From contig JAKPQA010000233.1 of assembly GCA_029547025.1 (NCBI GenBank), positions 1 through 64,000 of the forward strand: a stretch of DNA of 64,000 nucleotides. Reading direction: 5' to 3'. Source of the stretch: Armatimonadota bacterium. GTDB taxonomy: Bacteria; Armatimonadota; Zipacnadia; UBA1398; JAKPQA01. The notes under the pieces were generated by a model. That model saw only the letters and a program-made list of their open reading frames with translations, was not told the DNA's origin and made no database searches. Shown one piece after another: positions 26,618 through 35,513 of the stretch; the first letter of the stretch is position 1, and the number at the start of each line of letters is the position of its first letter. A program made the position numbers and the translations under genes.

Positions 26618-26669
26618 CCGGGGCCGGTCAACGCTCGGCGTGTCGTGGAGGGGCCGCACAGGGGTGCGC
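26618..26669 (-). repeat. Fragment of the palindromic element family (copy D)
   Basis: Bases 26640-26669 are an exact 30-base reverse-complement match to 135-164 of copy A, and similarity continues to about 26618 with mismatches. The fragment ends five bases before the start codon of the SUMF1-sialidase gene, so it forms that gene's leader and contributes its G-rich ribosome-binding region. Confidence 0.7.
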
Positions 26670-26674
26670 TGGCC

Positions 26675-29299
26675 ATGAGGAAGACCATCGGTGGGACGGT
26701 GCTGCTGGCAGGATGCTGCATGGCCGCGGCCGGTGCGCGCCTCCCGGACGCCGCCGAGCACGTGAACTCGGTCGGCATGCGCCTGGTGCGCATCGAACCC
26801 GGCGCGTTCGTCATGGGGCACGATGGATCGCCCCTGCCCGCGGGGATCACCGAGAAGGCCCACCAACGGCACGGCGACGCCGACGAGCGGCCCGCGCACC
26901 CGGTCACCATCTCGCATCCGTTCTATGTGGGGGCCTGCGAGGTCACCAACGCCCAGTACGAGCGCTTCGACCCGGACCACCGGAGGCTGCGCGGCCGCCT
27001 CGGGTTCTCCAATGGCGACGATGAGGCCGTGGTGTTCGTGAGCTGGCACGAGGCCGCGGCATTCTGCCACTGGCTCTCGGAGAGGGAGGGCCTGCCGTAC
27101 CGTCTGCCCAGTGAGGCCGAGTGGGAGTACGCCTGCCGTGCCGGCACCACCACGCCCTACTGGTGTGGCGACACCCTGGCTCCCGTGTTCCACAAGAACC
27201 AGCGAATGACGTGGTACCCCTCAACGCCGCTGCGCACCGACGCCGCAACCGGACTGCCCACCCTCGATGTCGTGGACCTATCGGTGGGGCGGACGCCCCC
27301 GAACCCGTGGGGGCTCTTCGACATGCATGGGAACGTCGAGGAGTGGTGCCGCGACTGGTACGGGCCGTACGCGGCGGGGGCCCAGACCGACCCGGCCGGG
27401 CCCGCTGGGGGCGAGTTCCGCGTCACGCGCGGCGGGAGCCATTCCACAGAGCCCTACTTCCTCCGATCATCCAACCGGATGGGCACATTGCCCGATGACC
27501 GGCACTGGCTCATCGGCTTCCGAGTGGCGTTGGGGGAAGCCCCCAGGGCGGTGGCGCCGCCGGCGCCGAAGCCGAGGCATCTGAGGCGGGTCGATCCGGC
27601 CCCCGCCCGGTGGCGGCCGGTGAGTGCGGACGCGCCGGTGTTCCGCGGTCCCACGCCCTACGTCCGTCCACCGGCGGGCGGCGCGCCGTGGATGCTCGGG
27701 CACAACCACGACCCGGCACTGACCGTGTGCCCGAACGGCGACCTCCTGGCCGTATGGTACTCGTGCGCCGAGGAGACCGGGCGCGAGCTCAAGCAGCTGG
27801 CGAGCCGCCTGAGGCGAGGCCAGACCGAGTGGGAGCCCGCCTCGGTGTTCTTCGCGCCGCCCGACCGCAACGCCCACTGCCCGGCGCTGTGGTGCGACCG
27901 CCAGGGGGTGCTCCACCATTTCGCGGGCCTGTCGATCGCCTCGACCTGGGGCGCTCTGGCCGGCGTGATGCGCACGTCGGAGGACAGCGGCGCCACGTGG
28001 TCGCCGGCGCGGCTCATCATGCCCGAGCACGGCGCCCGGCACATGCCGGTGGCGGCCACCGAGCTCTCGGATGGCACTCTGGCGCTGACCTGCGATGCGG
28101 TGACGGGCGGCACGGGCGCCACGGCGCTCCACCTGAGTGCCGACGGCGGCCGCACGTGGACGGATGCGGGCGGCAACATTCTGGGCATCCACGCCAGCGT
28201 GGTCGAGCTCGCCGACGGCTCGCTCATGGCCCTGGGGCGCGGCGACACCGTCGACGGCCGCATGGCGCGGAGCCTCTCGCGCGACCGTGGCCGCACGTGG
28301 TCGTACTCGGCCAGTCCCTTCCCGCCGCTGAGCAGCGGCCAGCGGTTGGCGCTGATCCGTCTGCGTGAGGGCCCGTTGTTCCTGGCATCATTCGCCAAGG
28401 GGATGCCCTTGGTCGACTCGGCGGGGGAGACACGCCGCGTCTCGGGCCTGTTCGCCGCGCTGTCCTTCGACGACGGTGCCACCTGGCCATGCACCCGCCT
28501 GGTCGCCGAGTCTGGCGAGACCCGGCTGGGCGAGACCACCGATGGTCAGCCCTGCGCCCTGGGGCACTTCGATGCCGAGCCCATCGGCTATCTGTCCGCT
28601 TGTCAGGCGCCTGATGGGCTGATCCACCTCATCAGCAGCCGGAACCACTACGCCATGAACCTGGCGTGGCTCCGGCAGGGCCAGCCCCCACTGCCCCCCG
28701 CCCTGCGCCCCGGGGCGCTGGAGGCCCGGACGGCCCTGAGCCACGCCGTGTCGCCACCTCACCTTCCGGCCGCCGGGGGCTGGGTCCCCGTGCGGGAGGC
28801 CGACGCCGCGGCCATTGCTGTCACGGAGGCGGGCGAGTGGGCGATCCGCACGGCTGCCGGCGAATCGGTTTCGTGGCGGCAGACCCTCCCCGGCGTGGGT
28901 GCGGGCATCACGATCGAGGCCGCCGCGCGGGTCACCGCGGTGGGGGACGCCGGCGAGGGGCTGGGCCTTCGGCTGGCGGTGCCTCGGGCCGGCGGCCAGG
29001 TGGCCCGGTACGGGATCAGCGTCACCCGCACCGGCGTCTACTGGTACGCGGGTGTGTGGACACCGCTGATCGAGTGGGTCGATCATCACACGGCCACTCA
29101 CCGGTTCCGGCTGGCGATCCGCCCGGACGGCGGGGCGCAGGTCTATCGCGATGGCGAGTTGCTGGGTGTCCGGATGCCGGTCATCGAGCCGGGCGAGAGC
29201 CCCGGGCCGTTGGCCGAGTGGGGCATCGGCGCCGCCGATGCATGCGAGGTGGCCGTGGCCCAGGTGGCCGTCGACACGTCGGGGGCGTATGCTCCATAG
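26675..29299 (+). CDS. SUMF1-like domain fused to sialidase-like propeller
   Basis: The 874-residue secreted protein has a signal peptide, then a SUMF1/formylglycine-enzyme-type domain (about 30-290: NSVGMRLVRIEPGAFVMG, YRLPSEAEWEYACRAG, NPWGLFDMHGNVEEWCRDWY, RVTRGGSHS). It continues into a BNR/sialidase-like beta-propeller (about 340-680) with four Asp-boxes SxDxGxTW near residues 434, 488, 535 and 597. A jelly-roll-like tail (about 730-870) may bind carbohydrate. The copper-binding cysteines of true formylglycine enzymes, which follow RGGS, are missing (RGGSHSTEPYFLRSS), so sulfatase activation is unlikely. The ATG at 26675 is preferred over GTG 26645 because it puts the signal peptide first. 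Confidence 0.82.
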   Translation: MRKTIGGTVLLAGCCMAAAGARLPDAAEHVNSVGMRLVRIEPGAFVMGHDGSPLPAGITEKAHQRHGDADERPAHPVTISHPFYVGACEVTNAQYERFDPDHRRLRGRLGFSNGDDEAVVFVSWHEAAAFCHWLSEREGLPYRLPSEAEWEYACRAGTTTPYWCGDTLAPVFHKNQRMTWYPSTPLRTDAATGLPTLDVVDLSVGRTPPNPWGLFDMHGNVEEWCRDWYGPYAAGAQTDPAGPAGGEFRVTRGGSHSTEPYFLRSSNRMGTLPDDRHWLIGFRVALGEAPRAVAPPAPKPRHLRRVDPAPARWRPVSADAPVFRGPTPYVRPPAGGAPWMLGHNHDPALTVCPNGDLLAVWYSCAEETGRELKQLASRLRRGQTEWEPASVFFAPPDRNAHCPALWCDRQGVLHHFAGLSIASTWGALAGVMRTSEDSGATWSPARLIMPEHGARHMPVAATELSDGTLALTCDAVTGGTGATALHLSADGGRTWTDAGGNILGIHASVVELADGSLMALGRGDTVDGRMARSLSRDRGRTWSYSASPFPPLSSGQRLALIRLREGPLFLASFAKGMPLVDSAGETRRVSGLFAALSFDDGATWPCTRLVAESGETRLGETTDGQPCALGHFDAEPIGYLSACQAPDGLIHLISSRNHYAMNLAWLRQGQPPLPPALRPGALEARTALSHAVSPPHLPAAGGWVPVREADAAAIAVTEAGEWAIRTAAGESVSWRQTLPGVGAGITIEAAARVTAVGDAGEGLGLRLAVPRAGGQVARYGISVTRTGVYWYAGVWTPLIEWVDHHTATHRFRLAIRPDGGAQVYRDGELLGVRMPVIEPGESPGPLAEWGIGAADACEVAVAQVAVDTSGAYAP

Positions 29300-29397
29300 G
29301 GCCGCAGCAAACCGCGGCCGGCCGAGGTCGTCTATCACTGGTGGACACGCCGGGGTGCCCCATTCGCGGGCGCGGGCGTGCGCAGAGGAGGACTCCA

Positions 29398-30519
29398 ATG
29401 GCTCATTCGGCCAGAGACTGGTGGACCCGGGGGCTCCTGGTGGCCCTCATCGCCGTGGTCGGCCTGGCGAGCTTCCGCATGGGACACAGCCAGGGCACGG
29501 CATCGGACGACGCCGAGCGACTCGGCCAGGCCTTCGCCGAGGCGGCGCGCACGGCCGGGCCGGCCGTGGTGAACATCTCCGCCACCCGGGTGGTCCGGGG
29601 CCGCGCGGGGTTGGGGCTGTTCGACGAGTTCTTCCCCGACCTCTTCCGCCAGCCGGACATGGAGAGCACGAGCCTGGGGTCGGGGGTCATCATCGACCCG
29701 AGCGGGTACGTGGTCACCAACAACCACGTGGTGGCCGGTGCCCAGGAGGTCCGGGTCTCGTTGGCCGACGGCCGCGAGCTGGCCGCCGAGGTTCGGGGCG
29801 CCGACCCCGCCACCGACCTGGCCGTGCTCAAGATCGGCGCCCAGGGGCTCCCGGCGGCGCGTTGGGCGGACTCGGATCGCCTCCAGCTCGGCGAGTGGGT
29901 CGTGGCCATCGGTAACCCCTACGGCCTCGGCCAGACCATCACCGCCGGCATCGTGAGCGCCAAGCACCGGGTCGATGTGGGCGTGTCGGCCTATGCGGAC
30001 TTCATCCAGACCGATGCGGCCATCAACCCGGGCAACAGTGGCGGGGCCCTGGTGAATGTTCGGGGCGAGCTGGTGGGGATCAACACCGCAATCCTCAGCC
30101 AGAGCGGCGGCTACCAGGGCATCGGATTCGCCATCCCCTCGAACCTGGCCACAGAGATCACGGGAGAGCTCATTCGGACCGGGAAGGTCGACCATGGCTT
30201 CCTGGGTGTGATTGTCCGTCCGCTCACCGAGTGGCTCGCCCAGCGCATCGGGCAGGCCGGCAAGGCGGGCGAGTTGGTGGTCTACCGGATGTACGACGGT
30301 CCGGCCTATCGGGCGGGCATCCGCCCCGGTGACATCATCGAGAGTGTCGACGGCACCGCGGTGGAGAGCGAGCGGCGGCTCGGCAAGCTCATCTCGGACC
30401 GCAAGCCGGGCGATAGCGTGCGCCTCATCGTCCGACGCAAGGGGAAGCGGTATACCTTCGAGGTGCCCCTGGCCGCGCACCCCTCCGACGACTCGGGCCG
30501 GCCCATCCCGGGGATCTAG
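29398..30519 (+). CDS. HtrA/DegP-family serine protease with PDZ domain
   Basis: The 373-residue envelope protease has an N-terminal membrane anchor (GLLVALIAVVGLASF), a trypsin-like domain with triad His110 (VVTNNHVVAG), Asp140 (ATDLAVLK) and Ser214 (NPGNSGGAL), and one C-terminal PDZ domain (about 275-360, containing YRAGIRPGDIIESVDG). One PDZ and a retained anchor resemble DegS/HtrA of quality-control systems rather than two-PDZ DegP. AGAGGAGG precedes the ATG. It follows the SUMF1-sialidase gene by about 100 bases and ends 20 bases before a palindromic element. Confidence 0.92.
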   Translation: MAHSARDWWTRGLLVALIAVVGLASFRMGHSQGTASDDAERLGQAFAEAARTAGPAVVNISATRVVRGRAGLGLFDEFFPDLFRQPDMESTSLGSGVIIDPSGYVVTNNHVVAGAQEVRVSLADGRELAAEVRGADPATDLAVLKIGAQGLPAARWADSDRLQLGEWVVAIGNPYGLGQTITAGIVSAKHRVDVGVSAYADFIQTDAAINPGNSGGALVNVRGELVGINTAILSQSGGYQGIGFAIPSNLATEITGELIRTGKVDHGFLGVIVRPLTEWLAQRIGQAGKAGELVVYRMYDGPAYRAGIRPGDIIESVDGTAVESERRLGKLISDRKPGDSVRLIVRRKGKRYTFEVPLAAHPSDDSGRPIPGI

Positions 30520-30538
30520 CGGAGTCCGGGATCTGGGG

Positions 30539-30760
30539 CATTGGCGGTAACTTAGGGCTCCAGTGGCCCATCAGCCTGGTTGCGGAGGGGCGCCATGGGG
30601 GGAACCACGCGTCTCCCAGCGTGGTGGGCCCCCAACGCGCCCGATCTGAACGCGTCAACCTCGGGCCGGTCAGGGGCCCCTCCGCAAGACCAGGCGGGCG
30701 TTCCGCGCGACCTTCGCGAGACCCAGCCGCCCGGCCAAGGGCCCTATGTTACCGCCAATG
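30539..30760 (+). repeat. Palindromic dispersed element, intact copy B (222 bp)
   Basis: The outer terminal inverted repeats are 30539-30568 and 30733-30760; both read CATTGGCGGTAACWTAGGGC inward, then converge on GGCC. An inner pair (GCCTGGT-TGCGGAGGGGC and its complement in 30670-30695) repeats the symmetry, so the element is a nested palindrome with no coding capacity. No target duplication is evident at the ends. It lies between the convergent HtrA and NagB-like genes; the 310-base gap holds nothing else. This resembles a MITE-like or REP/BIME-like element. Confidence 0.88.
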
Positions 30761-30829
30761 CCGCACAGGGGGAACTGGCCGCAGTCTGGCGGGACCCTAT
30801 CGGTCCCAGGTAGCGCACTCCATGCCCCC

Positions 30830-31756
30830 TCAGTTCTCGTAACGGCACTCGCCGATGGCCTCGCGGTAGAAGTGGAACTCCACATTCGGGTGCAGCGCCA
30901 GCAGCGACATCGGCACGCTGGTGTCCGGAACGCGCTTCCCGATCATCAACGCCGTCAGGCGCATCCCAAAGGGCGAGTCATGGATGCCCGGGTGCCAGAT
31001 CGACACCTTCTCGGCCTTCCAGGTCTCGCGCGGGCCCACGGACATGGCCTGGTAGGGGACAATGGCGATGTCGCCGTTCGCGGCCGTCCGCGCGTTCTGA
31101 ACGAGGGTCAGCGGGTGCAGGTCGACCATCCGCGCGCCGAGCTTGAGGTACTCCTCAGGCGGCGGCGGGTTGTCGGTGTAGGGTGCCTCCCGCTTGGGCG
31201 GGTCGTTGAACGCCCAGTGCTTCACCTCGCCCTGGCCGCCCTGCATGACCGCGCACCGCACGCCCTCATACGAGGCTGAGTAGTCCGACGGGTCGGCGTT
31301 GGGGAAGTGGATGTTGGCCTTGGGCATCACCAGATCGGGGCGGATGCGGTTGAAGCACAGGTTCATATCGGTCGCCGCGAACGACAGCGGATGATCCTCG
31401 CCGACCACCTGGCCGTCGATGACCCACTCGTCCATTCCCCAGAAGTGGGCGCTCCGGATGCTCAAGTCCATCTCGTTGACGAGCATGGCCACCAGGGGGA
31501 GCTGGTCCACGGGCCCGATCGGACCGCAGATGCCCACCGGGTTGTCTTCGGTCGACTGCTTCCAGGCATGGATGTACTCCATGGCCTCGGCCAGGTAGAA
31601 CTCCGGGAGCGTGTCGTGGATGACGACGCGGAACCCGTCGCGCGAGAGGCTTTGCAGACCCTCGACGGTCAGTGCGGCGGCATCGTTCATGAGCTCGCGA
31701 TCGAGGGTGGTGAAGTCCCACCAGGCCGGGGCGATGCGGCTGAGCGGTCGTGCCAT
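30830..31756 (-). CDS. Glucosamine-6-phosphate isomerase-like protein (NagB superfamily)
   Basis: The 308-residue protein belongs to the NagB/6-phosphogluconolactonase superfamily. [11 protein letters not shown] corresponds to the catalytic-aspartate segment DEY, and [15 protein letters not shown] to the GHIAFNEPG segment with its active-site histidine (Glu replaced by Asp). It is longer than typical NagB (about 265) and divergent, so it may act on a related amino sugar. GAGGAGG lies six bases before the ATG. It follows the PIG-L deacetylase gene by 21 bases; deacetylation then deamination of an N-acetylated amino sugar is a reasonable inference. Confidence 0.75.
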   Translation of the reverse strand: MARPLSRIAPAWWDFTTLDRELMNDAAALTVEGLQSLSRDGFRVVIHDTLPEFYLAEAMEYIHAWKQSTEDNPVGICGPIGPVDQLPLVAMLVNEMDLSIRSAHFWGMDEWVIDGQVVGEDHPLSFAATDMNLCFNRIRPDLVMPKANIHFPNADPSDYSASYEGVRCAVMQGGQGEVKHWAFNDPPKREAPYTDNPPPPEEYLKLGARMVDLHPLTLVQNARTAANGDIAIVPYQAMSVGPRETWKAEKVSIWHPGIHDSPFGMRLTALMIGKRVPDTSVPMSLLALHPNVEFHFYREAIGECRYEN

Positions 31757-31777
31757 GGTATGCCTCCTCGAATGTGG

Positions 31778-32575
31778 TCAGACCGGCCTGTGCGGCTCGA
31801 TCCATTCACCGAGGGCGTCCGACATCGGATCAAAGCCGGGCGCCGAGAACCCGAGATGCGAGTGCCGGCGCCAACCCTCGGCGCTGGCGAAACGGCCCGA
31901 CATGGCGCCGACCTGCGCGCACATGTCCTCCATGGCGATCAGGTAGCTGTCCAGCCCCTGGCTCACATCGAGCCACTCCTTCTGGCTCTTGTGGCAGGCG
32001 AGCATGTCGCGCTTTTGCGCCATCACGTCCGCCACATCGACGTAGAAGTGCGGCAGGATGGGCGTGCGGAGCTGATCGCACAGACCCCAGGGCAACGCGT
32101 GGTAGACCGCCACCTCTTTCTCGAACACGGGGCGCGGGGGGTCGGTCGGGAAGTTCCGCATGCCCCGGCAGAAGGCCGCCGTGACGCCCAGTCGCGATGA
32201 GTTCATGTGGTCTTCCATGTAGTCCTGGGGCGATTGCAGGAGCAGGATGTCCGGCCGCACATCGCGCATCACGGCGCCCACGCGGGCCAACAGCGGCTTG
32301 TCGTAGAAGATATCGATGTCATCGACCAACGGCTCGTGGTAGATCGCTCCGATCATGTGGGCCGCGGCACGCGCCTCGGCCGTGCGGATGCGGATGATCT
32401 CGTCCTTCGTGTGGACCGCCGTGCCGCAGCTCCCGTTGCCGATGGTCATGTAGTGCAGCTCGTAGCCCACCGACCGCAGCCGAAGCATGGTGCCGGCCAT
32501 CATCATGTCGATGTCGTCCGGATGCGCCGCCAAGGCGAACACCACGCCCCGGGGTTCCGGATTCGATCCGTTCAT
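31778..32575 (-). CDS. PIG-L/LmbE-family N-acetylglucosamine deacetylase
   Basis: The 265-residue protein carries the zinc motif AHPDD (residues 17-21) of PIG-L/LmbE deacetylases and the downstream metal histidine segment in DYMEDHMNSSRL. These enzymes remove acetyl groups from GlcNAc-containing glycosides such as GlcNAc-PI, mycothiol or bacillithiol precursors. The ATG at 32575 follows GGTGGAG; the longer frame to 32956 is antisense to the GH78 tail and unsupported. It lies between the GH78 and NagB-like genes in a leftward operon, pointing to sugar catabolism rather than thiol synthesis. Confidence 0.87.
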   Translation of the reverse strand: MNGSNPEPRGVVFALAAHPDDIDMMMAGTMLRLRSVGYELHYMTIGNGSCGTAVHTKDEIIRIRTAEARAAAHMIGAIYHEPLVDDIDIFYDKPLLARVGAVMRDVRPDILLLQSPQDYMEDHMNSSRLGVTAAFCRGMRNFPTDPPRPVFEKEVAVYHALPWGLCDQLRTPILPHFYVDVADVMAQKRDMLACHKSQKEWLDVSQGLDSYLIAMEDMCAQVGAMSGRFASAEGWRRHSHLGFSAPGFDPMSDALGEWIEPHRPV

Positions 32576-32663
32576 TTGCTCCACCCATTCTGCCTGGCCA
32601 TGTCGCGCGCGAGCGTGGCATTCGCCAGGCCAGCGGCAAAGGACCTGCGCCCGGAACGCGCCA

Positions 32664-35513
32664 TTAGCCGTCAGGCTGCTCCGCCGTGCAGCTTCCGCCG
32701 GCGGGCAGCTCGATGTGCCACTTGCCCGATACATGCACCGCCCCGAAGCCCGTCGGGCGGACCCGTGGCTCTCCGCCGAAGGGCAGGACCAGCGTCGCCT
32801 CCGTGCCCGGCGGCAGAGAGACATCGATGCGGAAGGAGCCCTCTCGACGGCGCCAGTCCACCTCAATCTCGCCGGCAGAGGTCGGCACGCGGCCGCGAGC
32901 CCATGAGAGGTCGGCCGGAATCGGCGCGATACGCGCGCGGGTGAAACCCGGGGCATCGGGACGGACCCCGAGCTGATATGTGGGCAGGAAGTACCCCGGA
33001 CCGGCCGACCATGCGTGGCAGTGGCTCCGCGTATACCAACGCGGGTCGAAGCCGGGGAACACCTCCCAGCAGCTGGTGGCGCCGCAGTCGAGCATCAGTC
33101 CCCACCACTGGCGCGTCCAGTCGACGATGCGCTGATGCTCGCCGAGTTCGGCCAGAGCCTCGAATGCGAAGAACATCATGAACGGCGACCCGATCCGCAC
33201 GAAGCCCTCCGGCGCCTCGCGGATCACGGCCTCGACCGCGGCCCGGCGCGACTCGGGTACCACGCCACACAGGTAGCACACGGTGTTCGTCTGTTGGCTC
33301 AGCACCGGGCTCTGGGAGCCATCCTGGCGCAGGCAGTCCACATAGGCGTCGCGCGAGCTGTTCCACAGGTGCGCGTTCATGGCTGCGGCCAGAGCGTCGG
33401 CGGCCTCTCTGAAGCGCGGGGTGTCCTCGGGGCTGCCGGCCACCTCAGCCAGTCGCGCTGCTGCCCGAAGGCACGCGACAAGCTCGGCGTTGTTGTGAGT
33501 CACGATGCCCGCGCCGGGGGTATCCATCGGCGCCCAGTCCAGCATGTTCCATGCCTCGATGGCCAGCAACCCGCGTGCATCCCGCATGGCGAGCAGGTTG
33601 TCCAGCATCTGGCGAACCTGCGGGTAGACGCGCGCCACGAAGTCACGATCGCCCGTGTAGACGTAGTGCTCTTCGCATGCCCAGCCCCAGAAGAGACTCC
33701 ACGCCGTCAACAGGTTCTGCCATCCGCTGGGTGTCTGTGACTCGGGTATGGGCGATCGGAACATGGACTCCGGCACCAGTTCGAGGCACCGTCGGGCCAG
33801 GTCGTAGGCGCCGAAGGTCGTATAGCTGACCAGCGACTCGTTCCGGGCGTCGCCGACCCAGAAGGTCTGCTCGTACAGCGGGCAGTCGACATATGTGTCC
33901 TCGCTGCACAGACGCGTCGTGTGGGCGCAGAGCTCGTAGATCCGCGTCAGCTTGTCGTCGGAGCACTCGAAGCTGCCTCGCCGGGCGACCGGGTACGTAT
34001 TCAGCCGGCACATCAGCCGGCGGATCCGCGTGGGCGCCGTCGCGCCTCGGATGTGCAGAGCCGCGTAGCGGAACCCGTGCCGCATGACGCCACGGAACTG
34101 CTGCCAGCCCTGTCGGCAGGTGTAGCGCAGGGTGTTGTGCGTCGTCTCCGGCCACTGCCTGCGCCCCTCCTGGATCGACTCGAACAGGTGGAAGTCGAGC
34201 ACCGTCCCCGCCGAGGCCCACACCTCGAACTCGAGGGGCCCCACCAGCTCACGGCCGAAGTCCACCAGGAGCTCGGTGGCCTGGCCCGGCGGAACCGGGT
34301 CCACCACGGCCACATCGGCATTGGCCCAGCAGAGGGCCTCATGAGCGGCGCCCGGCCCGGGGGCTCCGATCGGTTCGGCCGTAACCGTGGTCCCCCAGAC
34401 CGACGGGCACTCGTCGACGCGAGGAATCGGCTTCAGCAAAGGCCCCGATGCCTCGAGAAGGGCCGCCTCGGTGGCGCTGGCCAGCGTCGCGGCATGTGCG
34501 GCGGCGTCCGGGCACGGGCCGATGGCCGCGAAGCGGGCCACTTCCTCCGTGGCGCCGGGCGCGCGGAAGGACAACCCCTCCGGTCCATCCGCCGACATCG
34601 TGACGTACATATGGTGGTACACGCGGCTGATATCGACCACCAGCAGGTTGTCGCCGGCGGAAAGGGGTACGGTCGCCCAGCCATCGGGCGCGTCCACTCG
34701 TCGCCCATTCACCATCACGGCCGGGTTACCGTCGCAGGTCTCGGCGAACAGGAATCTCGTCTCACCAGGCGCTGGGCTGCGGGCCACCGTGGCGAGCAGG
34801 ACCCGGTGAGTTCGCGGGTTGCTGTCGACCTTTCCGGGGTAGAGGACCGGCGCCAGGTGGAGAGTGACGTGGTGGGCCCACTCGCGGACCACAGTCGACG
34901 AGATCACCCGCTGCGGATAGACGGGCTCGTTGGTCAGAAACGGGATGGGCCGTGGCCGCAAGTTCGTCCAGGGCTCGCAGCCGACAGGCCCCACCACCGT
35001 CGGGGTGGCCCAGCTGGAGTCATCGTAGCCCGGTGCGGTCCAGGCCAGGTCCTCGCGCCGGGCGTCGAACTCCGTGGCAAAGGCTTGCTGACACGAGACA
35101 CGCGGTGTGCGCCGACTGAACCCCGGGCTCGGCCGCACGCGCCAGCGTTCGCTGGTGGCGACGGTAGCTCCATCCACCTCAAGTTGCGCCAGCAGGCCTC
35201 CTCGGGCCAGCACGTACTGGAAGTTGCTCTCGCCGGGCTGCAGCACGAGCATCGCCAGCACGTTCTCGCCCGGCCGCAGGAGGCTCGCTACATCGTACGA
35301 GTCGTAGTACCAGTTCGTCGCCCAGCCACGGACCGGGCCGTTCCCGACACGCGCGCCATTGACGAACAACACATAGCGCGAATCGGCCGTGCAGTGCAAC
35401 TCGGCATGGTCAGGGACAGCCGAGAGCTCGAACGAGCATCGCGCCTCCAGGTAATAGTTGCGCGGCGCTGGCCCGCTGTCATCCCAGATCCACTGGGCTA
35501 CCCATTCGGGCAT
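32664..35513 (-). CDS. GH78-like alpha-L-rhamnosidase
   Basis: The 949-residue protein has the multi-domain GH78 plan: N-terminal beta-sandwiches (WIWDDSG, then ADSRYVLFVNGARVGNGPVR), a concanavalin-like region, an alpha/alpha barrel from about residue 515, and a C-terminal beta-sandwich. In the barrel CPLYEQTFWVGDARNE near residue 548 matches the family's CPxRERxGWxGDA segment, including the general-acid glutamate. It hydrolyses terminal alpha-L-rhamnose if the family assignment holds. No signal peptide is seen, so it may work on imported oligosaccharides. GGAGGGGG precedes the ATG, and the start overlaps the S9 peptidase end by 16 bases. Confidence 0.85.
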   Translation of the reverse strand: MPEWVAQWIWDDSGPAPRNYYLEARCSFELSAVPDHAELHCTADSRYVLFVNGARVGNGPVRGWATNWYYDSYDVASLLRPGENVLAMLVLQPGESNFQYVLARGGLLAQLEVDGATVATSERWRVRPSPGFSRRTPRVSCQQAFATEFDARREDLAWTAPGYDDSSWATPTVVGPVGCEPWTNLRPRPIPFLTNEPVYPQRVISSTVVREWAHHVTLHLAPVLYPGKVDSNPRTHRVLLATVARSPAPGETRFLFAETCDGNPAVMVNGRRVDAPDGWATVPLSAGDNLLVVDISRVYHHMYVTMSADGPEGLSFRAPGATEEVARFAAIGPCPDAAAHAATLASATEAALLEASGPLLKPIPRVDECPSVWGTTVTAEPIGAPGPGAAHEALCWANADVAVVDPVPPGQATELLVDFGRELVGPLEFEVWASAGTVLDFHLFESIQEGRRQWPETTHNTLRYTCRQGWQQFRGVMRHGFRYAALHIRGATAPTRIRRLMCRLNTYPVARRGSFECSDDKLTRIYELCAHTTRLCSEDTYVDCPLYEQTFWVGDARNESLVSYTTFGAYDLARRCLELVPESMFRSPIPESQTPSGWQNLLTAWSLFWGWACEEHYVYTGDRDFVARVYPQVRQMLDNLLAMRDARGLLAIEAWNMLDWAPMDTPGAGIVTHNNAELVACLRAAARLAEVAGSPEDTPRFREAADALAAAMNAHLWNSSRDAYVDCLRQDGSQSPVLSQQTNTVCYLCGVVPESRRAAVEAVIREAPEGFVRIGSPFMMFFAFEALAELGEHQRIVDWTRQWWGLMLDCGATSCWEVFPGFDPRWYTRSHCHAWSAGPGYFLPTYQLGVRPDAPGFTRARIAPIPADLSWARGRVPTSAGEIEVDWRRREGSFRIDVSLPPGTEATLVLPFGGEPRVRPTGFGAVHVSGKWHIELPAGGSCTAEQPDG

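Noticed and set aside
26675-27600. Formylglycine-generating (sulfatase-activating) enzyme
   Set aside because: The cysteines expected after RGGS are absent, so only a SUMF1-like fold is claimed.
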